64,000 bases of DNA from Candidatus Krumholzibacteriota bacterium (GCA_024275485.1 JAJRZA010000067.1:45954-109953); one strand, 5' to 3'; positions 9,846 through 19,092 are shown, counted from the first letter of the stretch. Translations and numbers: made by a program. The notes: a model not told the origin generated them from the letters alone.

Positions 9846-11950
9846 CAGAAAGGATACCCCAGGGAAAAATGCCAAACAACTTTCGGATCGTTGAAATCCT
9901 TGTCCAGGCTCAAATAACGCACTCGTTTCAGAGGGATGCCAACATCAGCCCGCACCGGTCCAAAAGGAGTATCCAGACGAATACCTGTGCCATAACTGTA
10001 ACGGTAATCCCAGTCTTTAGTCGAGCCTGGATCCAGGGGATCACCCGGTGCACTGTTGAGACGAAATCCGGTCAGGCGAATATCGTTCAGCGACTCCCAC
10101 ACATTACCGCCTTCAAAGAACAAGACGCTGGCGAAATTCCAGCGATTCAGCCAGGGCAACGGGAAACGCCATTCCAGGTTGGTCAGCAAGAGGTAGTTGC
10201 CACCACGGGCCGGATTGTCGGGCAAAAGCACATCCGATCCGTAGTTCAATTCGTCCAGCTCATCCTGATCAGTGACCTGGGGCCCGAGGCTGTTACGACC
10301 GTACCCTCTCACCGACGAAGCCCCACCAGCAAAAAACCGGTCATCATAGGGCACACCGTCGGGACCCAAACCTGAACTTTTGCCGTAGGGGGCGGCAGCA
10401 CCCACCATTAAGCGGACTGCAAAAATTCCCCCAATGGGAGTCGGACGATAGTTCTGCCAGGAGGCGGATCCCTTGATGAAACTGAAATCGCCCCCCATCA
10501 CACCTCCGGCCAATTTGATGGTCCCGATGGTGTACATACCTTGGGTTGGGCGGAACAGATCATCCCGGTGATCAATGTAGGTGGCCCAATTCAGGGACCG
10601 GGTTTGGGTCAACACCACCCCCACTTCCTCAAATCGGACCTTCAAGCTGTCCGGAGCGTAAGGGTGAACACTGGGGTCGGTGATCTTGAGGCCCAGAAAA
10701 GCACTGTTGGTCACACGGCGGCTCGCCCGCCAAGTGGTGCCAAGATTGAAACCATGGATGGCCTGGTTCAAGGCCGACTCGCCACGGGTCTCCCGCTTCA
10801 GATAAACCTCCGCATCCAGACTGTAGCGGCTGTCGCGCAATCGGGGATTCACATATTGAATATCCGCGCGATAGTTGATCTGTCCCTGGTCGAATGAGAT
10901 GGGGTTGCCCACCACATCCTCCAGGTTCCACGAGGTTCGCCCCCTGACTTCGACCCGGCGCCCGGTACCCCACAAGTTCTTGTGTCCCCAGGCTGCCAGC
11001 AACCGAATGCGTTCCAGGCTGCCAACCCCCACACCCAACTCGTAGTAGGCTGGTTTTCGTTCCATCACATTGACTTCCAGGTCTGCCAATCCACTGGAAG
11101 TATCCACTCCCGTCGGTAAAATTTCCGCATCCCTGAATAGCGCTGTCGCCAACAATTGCCGACGGGAATTCTCCACCTTGTGCCATTGCAGGGGATCACC
11201 GGACTTGATGGTCATTTCCCGATACAAGAGACGGTCCTTGGTCTCCAGGTTCCCCTTCAAATATATATTTCGTACAAAATAGGCTCTCCCGGCATTGATA
11301 TCATATTTCAAATCTGCCACAAAGCCGGTGCTGTCCGCGTTGTCGAAAATCTCCATGGTCAACCGGATTTTGGCATCAAGGTAGGTCTTGTCACGGAAAA
11401 GTCCGCGCAGGGAATAAATATCTCCACCAAAGGAATTCAAACTCAGGGGAGCCGGCTGACCTTCGAGCAGAACCACCTTCTCGCGCAACTGGGCTTCGCT
11501 GAAAATACCCGTATCGGTGAACTCAACCGAGCGAATGAAAGTGCGTGGTCCTTCAACAATGGATATATGCAGAACATCGCCTTTGTCGACAATGTTGGAG
11601 ATACTGTCCAATCGCACATAAGCCTGATGGAACCCTCGGTGGCGATAGTAGTTTATGATCAGGGCAAGCTGACTATCCATGAGGTGGGGACTATATGTTG
11701 GAACATTCAACGGCCTGGACCAGGTGTGCTCTTGAATTCGCAGGACTTCCTTGAGATCGTTGTCGCTGAAGGTAGTATTGCCGGTCAGGTCGATACGTTC
11801 GAGTTTGTTGGTGGCCAGCCCGAAATCCAGTTCTTCATCGGCAAAGGCCAGGTGGAAGCAGAAAACAGTCATGAAGGTCCACAGAAAAACGGGCAGGACC
11901 TTGGGTCCGCACGTAAAAACGGTGGTCACACAACAGTGCTTATCCTTCAT
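9845..11950 (-). CDS. tamA: TamA/BamA-like Omp85 outer-membrane protein
   Basis: This is an Omp85-superfamily barrel that, with TamB, helps assemble outer-membrane proteins. A signal peptide ends near FCFHLAFA. At least three POTRA-like modules follow (for example IDLTGNTTFSDNDLKEVLRI and VRNIYLKGNLETKDRLLYREM). A C-terminal barrel has FFAGGASSVRGYGRNSLGP, the Omp85 loop L6 V/IRGY signature. The end YSYGTGIRLDTPFGPVRADVGIPL is the classical last-strand region, and the final residue is Phe. At 701 residues it is larger than Escherichia coli TamA (577). The main BamA is the alternative, but the downstream tamB favours TamA. The stop is shared with the tamB start. Confidence 0.88.
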   Translation of the reverse strand: MKDKHCCVTTVFTCGPKVLPVFLWTFMTVFCFHLAFADEELDFGLATNKLERIDLTGNTTFSDNDLKEVLRIQEHTWSRPLNVPTYSPHLMDSQLALIINYYRHRGFHQAYVRLDSISNIVDKGDVLHISIVEGPRTFIRSVEFTDTGIFSEAQLREKVVLLEGQPAPLSLNSFGGDIYSLRGLFRDKTYLDAKIRLTMEIFDNADSTGFVADLKYDINAGRAYFVRNIYLKGNLETKDRLLYREMTIKSGDPLQWHKVENSRRQLLATALFRDAEILPTGVDTSSGLADLEVNVMERKPAYYELGVGVGSLERIRLLAAWGHKNLWGTGRRVEVRGRTSWNLEDVVGNPISFDQGQINYRADIQYVNPRLRDSRYSLDAEVYLKRETRGESALNQAIHGFNLGTTWRASRRVTNSAFLGLKITDPSVHPYAPDSLKVRFEEVGVVLTQTRSLNWATYIDHRDDLFRPTQGMYTIGTIKLAGGVMGGDFSFIKGSASWQNYRPTPIGGIFAVRLMVGAAAPYGKSSGLGPDGVPYDDRFFAGGASSVRGYGRNSLGPQVTDQDELDELNYGSDVLLPDNPARGGNYLLLTNLEWRFPLPWLNRWNFASVLFFEGGNVWESLNDIRLTGFRLNSAPGDPLDPGSTKDWDYRYSYGTGIRLDTPFGPVRADVGIPLKRVRYLSLDKDFNDPKVVWHFSLGYPF

Positions 11951-12053
11951 TTCCCATACCCTCAGCGCGCCCCTGGCAGAGAAAAAACCATGACAAGCGC
12001 CTCACTTCGTTGTTTATTCCAGAAAATCAGCCTCAAACCCGGCGGAGTATTTC

Positions 12054-12527
12054 ATGCCTCTGAAAACATCAGGAACCATCAGCCTGATTCCGACAATATT
12101 ATTGCTGAGCCTGTTTGCTGGAGCCTGTTCCCGCCAGGATCAGGACCTGCAATTGGCTGACCTGAGTCCCGATGAGTACACCTATATCGAACGCATCATT
12201 ATCCTGGAACGCGCTAAAGCCGTGGCCCTCAATGACCGCGATCTGGGCAATATTCTGCTCGACAGCCTCCTGGTGGCCTGGGGTGACAGTGTGGAAAGCG
12301 AAACCGCAGCCATGGCTCCCAAAATGCCTGAACGATCCAAGGCGGTGCATGAGCTTTTGGAGCGAATCATCACCGCTGAAAAAGACTCTTTGATGCTGGT
12401 CCCGGAGCCTCGTCGTCTAACGGCGCCCATGCACGGATATCTACCGGAAGCCCCTCAGGAGGCAGCAACAGACACAGTTTCAGAAGCCATAACCAAGGCT
12501 GAAAGAGCCAACCAGGATGAAGGCTGA
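12054..12527 (+). CDS. Small predicted lipoprotein of unknown function
   Basis: I do not recognise a family. The 157-residue product starts with a hydrophobic stretch and a lipobox-like AGAC ending at about Cys25, suggesting acylation and membrane anchoring. The rest is acidic and predicted helical (DEYTYIERIIILERAKAVALNDR), with many charged residues and a proline-containing tail. GGAG lies six bases before the ATG. The gene is on the plus strand, divergent from tamA and convergent with rseP (18 bases between the stop codons). It is probably an envelope protein, but no role can be assigned. Confidence 0.72.
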   Translation: MPLKTSGTISLIPTILLLSLFAGACSRQDQDLQLADLSPDEYTYIERIIILERAKAVALNDRDLGNILLDSLLVAWGDSVESETAAMAPKMPERSKAVHELLERIITAEKDSLMLVPEPRRLTAPMHGYLPEAPQEAATDTVSEAITKAERANQDEG

Positions 12528-12545
12528 TCCCAACCGCGGCAGAAC

Positions 12546-13958
12546 CTAGTGCCCGCTGACCTTCCACACATCCAGCACAATCACGAAGGTCATGAACAGC
12601 AAAAGGATGATCAGCCCGATCTGGGTTGCAATGGCCTGCCAACGCTCTGGTACAGGCTTTCCTCCCCTCAAAACTTCAAAGATCAGGAACAACACATGCC
12701 CGCCATCAAGTACAGGAATGGGCATCAGATTCAGCAGGAACAGATTCACAGAGAAGAAGGCCACAAAATACATCAAGTGGGAGAAGCTCCATCGCAACAT
12801 CTCCCCGGCGGCCTGACCGATACGAACCGGCCCGCCCACGGCATCCAGACCCAACCGTCCAAGGAGACCATCTTTCAAAACCGAAACCGTTCGCCTAATC
12901 GTATCCATTGTTTGGGAGTAACCCAGCTGGCAGGCCTCGCCAAAGCTCACTTTTTCCGATTCGAAATATCGTTCGATGGAAATGCGACCCACCGAATGAC
13001 CAGGCTCAATTTCCTGCAATTGAGGAACCACCAGTCCACTCATGGCTTGCCCATCACGTAACCAGGTGAGTTCTATTTCACGGCCTGGAGCAGCGTTGAC
13101 AATGCGGGCGATGGAACCAAAGGAAGAAACCTTCTGACCATCCACAGTCTCGATAAGATCGCCCGGCTGCAGGCCCAACTCGGCTGCCTTGCCGCCCTGT
13201 TGGACCAATCCCACGGTGGTGTTCCACACTTCCAGGCCGCTGGTCAGATAGCCGTCATCCTCTACCGAAAGAGGAGCCAGCTCCAGGGTTTCGGTAAGGC
13301 CGTCGCGGTCGAGGGTCACCACTATTGGCGAACCCTCGGCAGGGTCATCAACAGACAAGGGAACCAGGCCTTCGATGACTTGTCCCCAGGTTGCGACATC
13401 CTTTCCATTGATGGTCAGCAGACGATCGCCCACCTTAAATCCACTGGCAGCTGCCGCAGTATCGTCCAGAATCACACCGATGGTCGTGAAGGGGATATCC
13501 CGTAGTCCGCCCACGAACACCAGGGTGGTGTAGAGCAGGAATGCCAGAACCAGATTGAACAACGGTCCCGCCACGAAGACCAGGCCCCGCTGCCAGGGGG
13601 GTTTGCTGAAAAAGTGACGGTCAGTCGGAATATCATCATCCAGACCGGCAGCTTCACGGTTGCCCGCTTCAGTGCCCAGTGGATATTTGCGTTCCTCCCA
13701 GGTACCGGTGTCCTGTATTTCCTCCATCATGCCCTCGCCGGCCATTTTCACGGAACCACCAAATGGTATGGCCGATATCACGTATTCGGTCTCTCCCCAG
13801 CGCTTGCGCAGGATTTTGGGACCAATGCCGATGGAGAAGGTTTTTACGTAAACTCCAAAGAGTTTGCAGAAAAGAAAATGTCCCAGCTCGTGCACCACGA
13901 CTACCAGAACCAGGGTGAGCATGAATGCAAAAATGCCCATCATCCAAATGTTGATCAA
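12546..13958 (-). CDS. rseP: Site-2 intramembrane zinc protease, RseP family
   Basis: This is a membrane metalloprotease that cleaves transmembrane anti-sigma factors and leftover signal peptides. The zinc motif HELGH is at residues 24-28 within the first membrane helix. The third ligand lies in the C-terminal LNLMPIPVLDGGH motif. Two PDZ modules lie between them: VILDDTAAAASGFKVGDRLLTINGKDV and LVQQGGKAAELGLQPGDLIETVDGQKV. At 470 residues it matches the family length. It follows dxr by 10 bases, the conserved frr-uppS-cdsA-dxr-rseP order seen in many bacteria. A long insertion around residues 80-115 (GTWEERKYPLGTEAGNREA) lies between the first helix and PDZ1. Confidence 0.95.
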   Translation of the reverse strand: MINIWMMGIFAFMLTLVLVVVVHELGHFLFCKLFGVYVKTFSIGIGPKILRKRWGETEYVISAIPFGGSVKMAGEGMMEEIQDTGTWEERKYPLGTEAGNREAAGLDDDIPTDRHFFSKPPWQRGLVFVAGPLFNLVLAFLLYTTLVFVGGLRDIPFTTIGVILDDTAAAASGFKVGDRLLTINGKDVATWGQVIEGLVPLSVDDPAEGSPIVVTLDRDGLTETLELAPLSVEDDGYLTSGLEVWNTTVGLVQQGGKAAELGLQPGDLIETVDGQKVSSFGSIARIVNAAPGREIELTWLRDGQAMSGLVVPQLQEIEPGHSVGRISIERYFESEKVSFGEACQLGYSQTMDTIRRTVSVLKDGLLGRLGLDAVGGPVRIGQAAGEMLRWSFSHLMYFVAFFSVNLFLLNLMPIPVLDGGHVLFLIFEVLRGGKPVPERWQAIATQIGLIILLLFMTFVIVLDVWKVSGH

Positions 13959-13968
13959 GTGGAACCTC

Positions 13969-15255
13969 TCACCTTGCCGTCGTCGAAATCCGGGCCACTA
14001 GGGCATCGGCGACGCGACGGGCTTGGGTATCGAAAGCCAAAGCCTCTTGCAGACTCCCCACTGAATGGGAAGGTTGCGAGCTCAGAACTTCCTCGATGAT
14101 ACGCGGAATATCCGCATATCTGATTTTTTCTTCCAAAAGAGCGGCCACGGCCACCTCGTTGGCGCCATTCAGGGCAATGGTCGCCGATCCACCTGTTCGA
14201 CCTGCCTGACGCGCCAATTCCAAACAGGGGAATCGTTCAATATCGGGTTTATCAAACAAGAGTTGTCCGATTTCCAGCAAATCTAACCTGCTTCCTGGCA
14301 GGGTCCAATGCTTTTCGCCACTGATGGCGTACTGGATGGGCAGCTTCATGTCGGGGGTGCCCAGTTGGGCAAGAAGCGCGCCATCAACAAATTCCACCAG
14401 GGAGTGAATGTAAGAACCGGGATGCACCACTACATCGATTCGTTCATAAGGGACACAGAACAAAAAGTGCGCCTCGATAATCTCCAGCCCCTTGTTCATG
14501 AGGGTGGCAGAGTCAACAGTGATTTTGGGTCCCATGTTCCAGGTCGGATGATTCAAAACCTGGACCAAATTGACTTTTTCCAGCTCAGCGGCGCCGGTTT
14601 GGCGGAATGGTCCACCGGAAGCCGTCAGGATGAGCTTGTGAATTTCGCTCTCAGTCCGTCCGGAAAGGCACTGGGCCATGGCCGAATGCTCCGAATCCAC
14701 AGGCAGAATTTCCGCCCCATGGTCAAACACTTCGCGGGTGACGAGATCGCCACCCACAACCAGGGATTCCTTGTTGGCCAGGGCGATGCGCACCCCTCGC
14801 CGGGCCGCCGACAAAGTCGGAGCCAAACCGGCGGCACCTACCACACCATTGACCACAACATGCACATCTTCCGGAGTTTCAACGGCTTCCACCAGTGCAC
14901 TGGCTCCTTCACCAAGAAGTCGGGCACCAAATTTACCCGATTGACTCGCTTCTTTCCTGGCTGCAGGGTCACAGATAGCCACCAAAGGTGGCACACAGCC
15001 AGGGCACGCGGTTGCCAATAAATCCAATTCCTGAATCAACTCGGTCCATCGACCAAGGCAGCTCACGGCCACAACCTGCAGCCTTTCAGGGTTGGCCCGC
15101 ACGATTTTCAGAGTCTGCAAACCGATGGAACCGGTAGCACCCAAAATGACCAGCTTCAACGGTTCGGGAAAAGAAAGCAGAGGCCGCCCGCAGGGATAAA
15201 GGGATTTGCCCTGGCCTCGGAGGTCGACGGAGTTGCTTTCAGGCAATTGGTTCAA
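13969..15255 (-). CDS. dxr: 1-deoxy-D-xylulose 5-phosphate reductoisomerase
   Basis: This enzyme makes 2-C-methyl-D-erythritol 4-phosphate with NADPH in the MEP isoprenoid pathway, upstream of the UppS reaction encoded in the same operon. Visible motifs are the NADPH fold GATGSIG, ALANKESLV, DSEHSAMAQCL, the flexible-loop region TASGGPFR, HPTWNMGPKITVDSATLMNKGLE and GTPDMKLPIQYA. The ORF track starts at 15468 inside cdsA. I chose TTG at 15255 because AAGGAG lies five bases before it and it starts 13 bases past the cdsA stop. This leaves about 33 residues before KLVILGATGSIG, slightly longer than usual. Confidence 0.93.
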   Translation of the reverse strand: MNQLPESNSVDLRGQGKSLYPCGRPLLSFPEPLKLVILGATGSIGLQTLKIVRANPERLQVVAVSCLGRWTELIQELDLLATACPGCVPPLVAICDPAARKEASQSGKFGARLLGEGASALVEAVETPEDVHVVVNGVVGAAGLAPTLSAARRGVRIALANKESLVVGGDLVTREVFDHGAEILPVDSEHSAMAQCLSGRTESEIHKLILTASGGPFRQTGAAELEKVNLVQVLNHPTWNMGPKITVDSATLMNKGLEIIEAHFLFCVPYERIDVVVHPGSYIHSLVEFVDGALLAQLGTPDMKLPIQYAISGEKHWTLPGSRLDLLEIGQLLFDKPDIERFPCLELARQAGRTGGSATIALNGANEVAVAALLEEKIRYADIPRIIEEVLSSQPSHSVGSLQEALAFDTQARRVADALVARISTTAR

Positions 15256-15268
15256 GTCCGCTCCTTGG

Positions 15269-16150
15269 TCAGACAATGAAGAACCGGAAGTAATAATAGA
15301 CAACCGGCGCGGTGAACAGCATGGAGTCAAAACGATCCAGAACACCACCATGGCCTGGGAGCAACTCGGCGGTATCCTTGATTCCGGCGTCGCGTTTGAT
15401 GAGAGATTCCACCAGATCGCCCAGTTGGGCCATGGCCCCCACAAACAAACCCAGAACCATTCCCGCAAGGGGGGTCAGGAAAGGCACCAACCCACGGGTC
15501 AGCAACCAGCCAACCAGGGCGGCGCCAAAGAGTCCGCCCACGGCTCCTTCAACCGTCTTGTTGGGGCTGATGCGCGGGATGAGTTTGTGGCGTCCGAAGG
15601 CAACCCCAAAAAGATAAGCGGCGGTGTCGGTGGCCCAGGTCAGCAGCGCAACCAGAAAGACAAGGCGCGCCCCGATGTGTTCCTCTATGGCCAGGGAAGT
15701 GGGTAGTTCCCGCAGCAGCACCAGATGGCTGCCCAGCCAACCCACATACATGATGCCAAAAACGGTGACCGCCATGTGCCCAAGGCTAGGGGCTATATCT
15801 CGCCGGAAAACCTCGCGGATCATGATGGCCAACAGACTGGCCGTCAGGATCAAAGGCACCACAACGCCCTCGTGCCAGGCGTACCAGCTGATGGCCAATG
15901 AACAAAAATACCCGAGGGCTTCAAACGGTTCGTAACCTTTGGCCTTCATCAGCACATAAAATTCGCGAAGCCCCAGCAGGATGATCAGATCCACCAGAAA
16001 CAGGAAAAAGATCCCACCGCGGGCGGTGATCAGATAAAGGCAGGGAACCCCCAGGAAGATGACAACCAAGCGGGGAAGAAGGCCAGCCTTCAGAAACCGA
16101 CGCCAAGCAGGAAGGCGATCAACAACAGGATTTTTGGGTTCCGGGGTCAC
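15269..16150 (-). CDS. cdsA: Phosphatidate cytidylyltransferase (CDP-diacylglycerol synthase)
   Basis: This is a membrane enzyme that forms CDP-diacylglycerol from phosphatidate and CTP for phospholipid synthesis. The product has about seven or eight hydrophobic helices. The C-terminal family signature is complete (SLIKRDAGIKDTAELLPGHGG then DRFDS). ISPNKTVEGAVGG is the second conserved block. The ORF track starts at a TTG at 16177. The GTG at 16150 overlaps the uppS stop as GTGA, has AAGG upstream and gives 293 residues, so I prefer it. It sits between uppS and dxr in the conserved envelope operon. Confidence 0.94.
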   Translation of the reverse strand: MTPEPKNPVVDRLPAWRRFLKAGLLPRLVVIFLGVPCLYLITARGGIFFLFLVDLIILLGLREFYVLMKAKGYEPFEALGYFCSLAISWYAWHEGVVVPLILTASLLAIMIREVFRRDIAPSLGHMAVTVFGIMYVGWLGSHLVLLRELPTSLAIEEHIGARLVFLVALLTWATDTAAYLFGVAFGRHKLIPRISPNKTVEGAVGGLFGAALVGWLLTRGLVPFLTPLAGMVLGLFVGAMAQLGDLVESLIKRDAGIKDTAELLPGHGGVLDRFDSMLFTAPVVYYYFRFFIV

Positions 16151-17007
16151 GGCCGAACCTTCAACAGACGCTTCCAACGTTCAGGATCCAAGAGACCTTC
16201 GCCACCGGACTTTTGACTGATCGGCCCCGGTTCAGTGAGCTTGCCAAAACGACGCTCACGAGTGAGATAGTCGGCCACCGAAAGCAACAAATCCCGTTCG
16301 GAAAAATCTGGCCAGAGCACCGGAGTGATCAAGATTTCCGAGTAGGCCAGTTGCCAGAGCAAAAAGTTGCTCAGCCGACCTTCACCGCTGGTGCGAATCA
16401 TCAAATCGGGGTCCGGCAACTCGGGAGAATACAACCCCCGGGCAAAGTCGTCCTCGGTCACCTGGTCCTGGTTCAATTCTCCGGATGACAACCGCTCAGC
16501 CAAGTTCAAGGCGGCGTTGAGGATTTCCTGCCGCCCACCGTAGGCCAGCGCCAGGTTCAGGATCAACCCGGTGTTTCCAGAGAGGTTTTCGATGGATTGA
16601 TTGAGAGTCTCGCGAGCCTTCAAGGGCAACTGATCTAGGGCGCCGCTGGCACGCAGAATGACATTTTGGCGGTTGAGGTCTTCTCGTTCCGACGACAGTG
16701 TTTCGTGAAGGAAGTGCCAAAGAGCCTTGACCTCGGCTTCAGGGCGATTAAAATTTTCCTGACTGAAGGTGTAAAGAGTCAGAACTTTCACACCCAGTTT
16801 CCCACACGCCCGAACGCAACGACGCACGGCATGACGACCGGCCCGATGACCGGCCAGGCGAGGCAAAAAACGACGTTTGGCCCAACGTCCGTTGCCATCC
16901 ATGATGATGGCAATGTGGCGTGGTACTTTGTCCTGTTCCTTCAGCAATGCGTAGAGCTGACCATCGGACAGGGTCGCAAGCTTTTCAGGATCCAGTTCAA
17001 CTGCCAT
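16147..17007 (-). CDS. uppS: Undecaprenyl diphosphate synthase (cis-prenyltransferase)
   Basis: It adds isopentenyl units to farnesyl diphosphate to make the C55 carrier lipid for peptidoglycan and surface polysaccharides. Catalytic Asp37 lies in HIAIIMDGNGRWAKRR. Other conserved segments are TLYTFSQENFNRP and IRTSGEGRLSNFLLWQLAYSE. The 286-residue length is slightly above the usual 230-260 because of an N-terminal extension (MAVELDPEKLATLSDG) and a tail past RERRFG. It overlaps cdsA and follows frr by 14 bases. Confidence 0.95.
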   Translation of the reverse strand: MAVELDPEKLATLSDGQLYALLKEQDKVPRHIAIIMDGNGRWAKRRFLPRLAGHRAGRHAVRRCVRACGKLGVKVLTLYTFSQENFNRPEAEVKALWHFLHETLSSEREDLNRQNVILRASGALDQLPLKARETLNQSIENLSGNTGLILNLALAYGGRQEILNAALNLAERLSSGELNQDQVTEDDFARGLYSPELPDPDLMIRTSGEGRLSNFLLWQLAYSEILITPVLWPDFSERDLLLSVADYLTRERRFGKLTEPGPISQKSGGEGLLDPERWKRLLKVRP

Positions 17008-17021
17008 GCGGATTCGCTTTC

Positions 17022-17579
17022 CTAAAGCTCGGTAATTTCTGTCAACTTGGCGACGATGACTTCATCGATGATAGCGCAAAACTTGTCTGTGAGTTTTTGC
17101 ACCTCGTCGCGATCCTTGTGCAGCTCGTCTTCGGTAATGTCGCCGTCTTTCTGTTCTTTTTTCAGTCCGTCATTGGCTTCCTGACGCACTTTGCGCACTC
17201 CGATTTTACCCTCTTCACCGATATCACGGGCCTGTTTGCCAAGTTCCGTACGACGCTCACCGGTCAGTTCGGGAACCGCAAGCCGGATCATCATGCCGTC
17301 GCTGGAAGGATTCATGCCAAGATTTGCCGCCTGGATGGCGCGCTCGAGGTCGCCGATGACACTTCGATCGAAGGGCTTGACCGTCAGCATGCGGGGCTCG
17401 GGGGCCGAGATGGTGGCCAGCTGGATCAGGGGTGTAGGAGCGCCGTAATAGTCAACGGTGATTCCGTCCAGGAGAGCGGGCGTTGCTTTCCCGGTGCGAA
17501 TTTTCTTCAACCGCGTTTTGACCGCATCGACGGCCTCGTCCATGAAAATTCCCGCAGTTTCCTTGATTTCTGAACTCAT
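17022..17579 (-). CDS. frr: Ribosome recycling factor
   Basis: RRF splits post-termination ribosomes with EF-G. The 185-residue length is exactly typical. The three-helix bundle and the hallmark residues are recognisable in KKIRTGKATPALLDGI, YYGAPTPLIQLA and IRLAVPELTGERRTELGKQ. The ORF track reaches 17666, but the ATG at 17579 has AGGAG seven bases upstream, and its one-base gap from the pyrH stop makes it the clear start. The pyrH-frr pairing is conserved in bacteria. Confidence 0.97.
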   Translation of the reverse strand: MSSEIKETAGIFMDEAVDAVKTRLKKIRTGKATPALLDGITVDYYGAPTPLIQLATISAPEPRMLTVKPFDRSVIGDLERAIQAANLGMNPSSDGMMIRLAVPELTGERRTELGKQARDIGEEGKIGVRKVRQEANDGLKKEQKDGDITEDELHKDRDEVQKLTDKFCAIIDEVIVAKLTEITEL

Positions 17580-17580
17580 C

Positions 17581-18309
17581 CTAAAACTCCTTTTTGATCC
17601 AGGTGCCTTTTTGTTCACCCTGGACGGCCCGAAACAGACTTTCCGAGTCGGTAATGTCGAATACAAACATGGGCAGGCCCTGCTCGCTGCACAGGGCCAC
17701 CGCCGTCAAGTCCATCACACCCAAGCGTTGATCGATAACCTCGTCATAAGTTAACTGCTCATACCGTTTGGCGTCACTGTATTTGTGCGGGTCCTTGTCG
17801 TAGACCCCATCCACCTGGGTGCCTTTCAGCAGCACATCGGCACTGATTTCCAGGGCGCGCAGACTGGCTGCCGAGTCCGTGGTAAAGTAGGGATTTCCCG
17901 TTCCACCGGCAAAAATCAGCACATGACCGGACTGCATCAGGTTCAAGGCGTGATCCCTGGCAAAAGCCGATGTCAGGGGACGCACCTCCCGTGGGGAGAG
18001 AATTTTGGATTTCAATCCCTCCCCCCGCAGATAATCCCGCAGGATGGAGGCATTCATGATGGTAGCCAGCATGCCGACGTTGTCCGCCGTCACCCGATCA
18101 ACAATATCCAGATTGGCGCTGCGAGCCCGAAAAATATTCCCGGCACCGATGACGATGCCCACCTGGAGCCCATTTTCGGAGAGTCGGCGAATGACCATGG
18201 CAAGGTTCGATAGTTTGGTATGGCTGAACTGCTCATCCTCCCCCATGAGGGCTTCACCGCTGAGTTTCAGAAGTATCCGTGTAAATTTCACAGCCAACTG
18301 GCCTTTCAT
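17581..18309 (-). CDS. pyrH: UMP kinase
   Basis: It phosphorylates UMP to UDP with ATP, an amino-acid-kinase-fold enzyme of pyrimidine synthesis. Conserved segments are RILLKLSGEALMG, GIVIGAGNIFR, ADNVGMLATIMNA, IFAGGTGNPYFTTDSAA and KGTQVDGVYDKDP. Three starts are possible: TTG 18321 (the ORF track), ATG 18309 and GTG 18291. The GTG gives the family-typical start VKFTRILLKLSGEAL; none has a perfect Shine-Dalgarno sequence. The ATG is reported as a compromise. A terminator lies just upstream, so this gene probably opens the pyrH-frr-uppS-cdsA-dxr-rseP unit or depends on readthrough from tsf. Confidence 0.95.
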   Translation of the reverse strand: MKGQLAVKFTRILLKLSGEALMGEDEQFSHTKLSNLAMVIRRLSENGLQVGIVIGAGNIFRARSANLDIVDRVTADNVGMLATIMNASILRDYLRGEGLKSKILSPREVRPLTSAFARDHALNLMQSGHVLIFAGGTGNPYFTTDSAASLRALEISADVLLKGTQVDGVYDKDPHKYSDAKRYEQLTYDEVIDQRLGVMDLTAVALCSEQGLPMFVFDITDSESLFRAVQGEQKGTWIKKEF

Positions 18310-18335
18310 TTGGTTTGGCAACCCGGGAAGATGCT

Positions 18336-18369
18336 AAAAAAAAGCCCGGGCTAGGAAGCCCGGGCTTTA
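18336..18369 (-). terminator. Rho-independent terminator after tsf
   Basis: On the minus strand the stem AAAGCCCGGGC pairs with GCCCGGGCTTT around a short loop and is followed by eight T residues. It sits 12 bases after the tsf stop and just before pyrH. This is the strongest terminator in the window and separates the rpsB-tsf transcript from the pyrH operon. Confidence 0.92.
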
Positions 18370-18380
18370 ACAAGCAGAGA

Positions 18381-18974
18381 CTAGCCACCAATCTGGAAGC
18401 GGGAGAACTGCTTGATCTGCATGTTCTCGCCCAGTTCGCTAATGATTGATTTCAGGTAGTCGCCGATGGTCATATCGGGATCCTTGACGTACTTCTGCTC
18501 CAGAAGCACGATCTCACTGTAATACTTGTCCACCTTGCCATCAACAATTCTATCGATGATCTCGTCGGGTTTGCCCTGCTCCTGCATCTGGCCCCGGTAG
18601 ATCTCTTTTTCCTTTTCGATCAACGTAGGGTCTACTTCTTCGCGGGTAACCGCAATGGGGCAGGCCGCGGCGATATGCATGGCCACGTTGTGAACAAAAT
18701 TCTGGAAGTTGTCGGTCCGGGCGACGAAGTCGGTCTCACAGGCGATCTCAACCAGCACACCGACTTTTCCACCGGCGTGAATGTAACTGCCCACAAGGCC
18801 CTGACTGGTGGTCCGGCCCTCTTTCTTGGCAGCCGAGGCGATACCCTTCTTGCGCAGGTACTCGCCGGCTTTTTCCATGTCGCCGTCGCATTCCTTGAGG
18901 GCTTTCTTGCAATCCATCATACCGGCGCCCGTGCCGTCACGCAGCTCCTTGACCATCTTGGCGGTGATATCCAT
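18381..18974 (-). CDS. tsf: Translation elongation factor Ts, short form
   Basis: EF-Ts is the nucleotide-exchange factor for EF-Tu. The N-terminal UBA-like domain and the signature are clear (VKELRDGTGAGMMDCKKAL). The core motif is VEIACETDFVARTDNFQNFVH. With 197 residues it is the short form, lacking the extended second core subdomain of the Escherichia coli protein (283). This short form is widespread. It follows rpsB, with 118 bases between them holding several hairpins. Confidence 0.96.
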   Translation of the reverse strand: MDITAKMVKELRDGTGAGMMDCKKALKECDGDMEKAGEYLRKKGIASAAKKEGRTTSQGLVGSYIHAGGKVGVLVEIACETDFVARTDNFQNFVHNVAMHIAAACPIAVTREEVDPTLIEKEKEIYRGQMQEQGKPDEIIDRIVDGKVDKYYSEIVLLEQKYVKDPDMTIGDYLKSIISELGENMQIKQFSRFQIGG

Positions 18975-18986
18975 GACTCCTCCGAG

Positions 18987-19073
18987 TCTCCCGGCCTGGC
19001 GGGAGAAAGTCCGACCGGTTTACCGGTCCATTCATCAGGAAGCAGGGCCCGGTCCCGGCTTGGGATGGGGCCC
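18987..19073 (-). promoter_or_regulatory. Three consecutive hairpins in the rpsB-tsf spacer
   Basis: On the minus strand, before tsf, three stem-loops follow one another: GGGCCC paired with GGGCCC (19045-19073), GACCGG-TAAA-CCGGTC (19013-19028) and TCTCCCG paired with CGGGAGA (18987-19006). None has a T tract, so they are not ordinary terminators. They may tune tsf expression or mRNA processing; the function is inference. Confidence 0.5.
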
Positions 19074-19092
19074 TCAATTGGGAAACGAAAAT

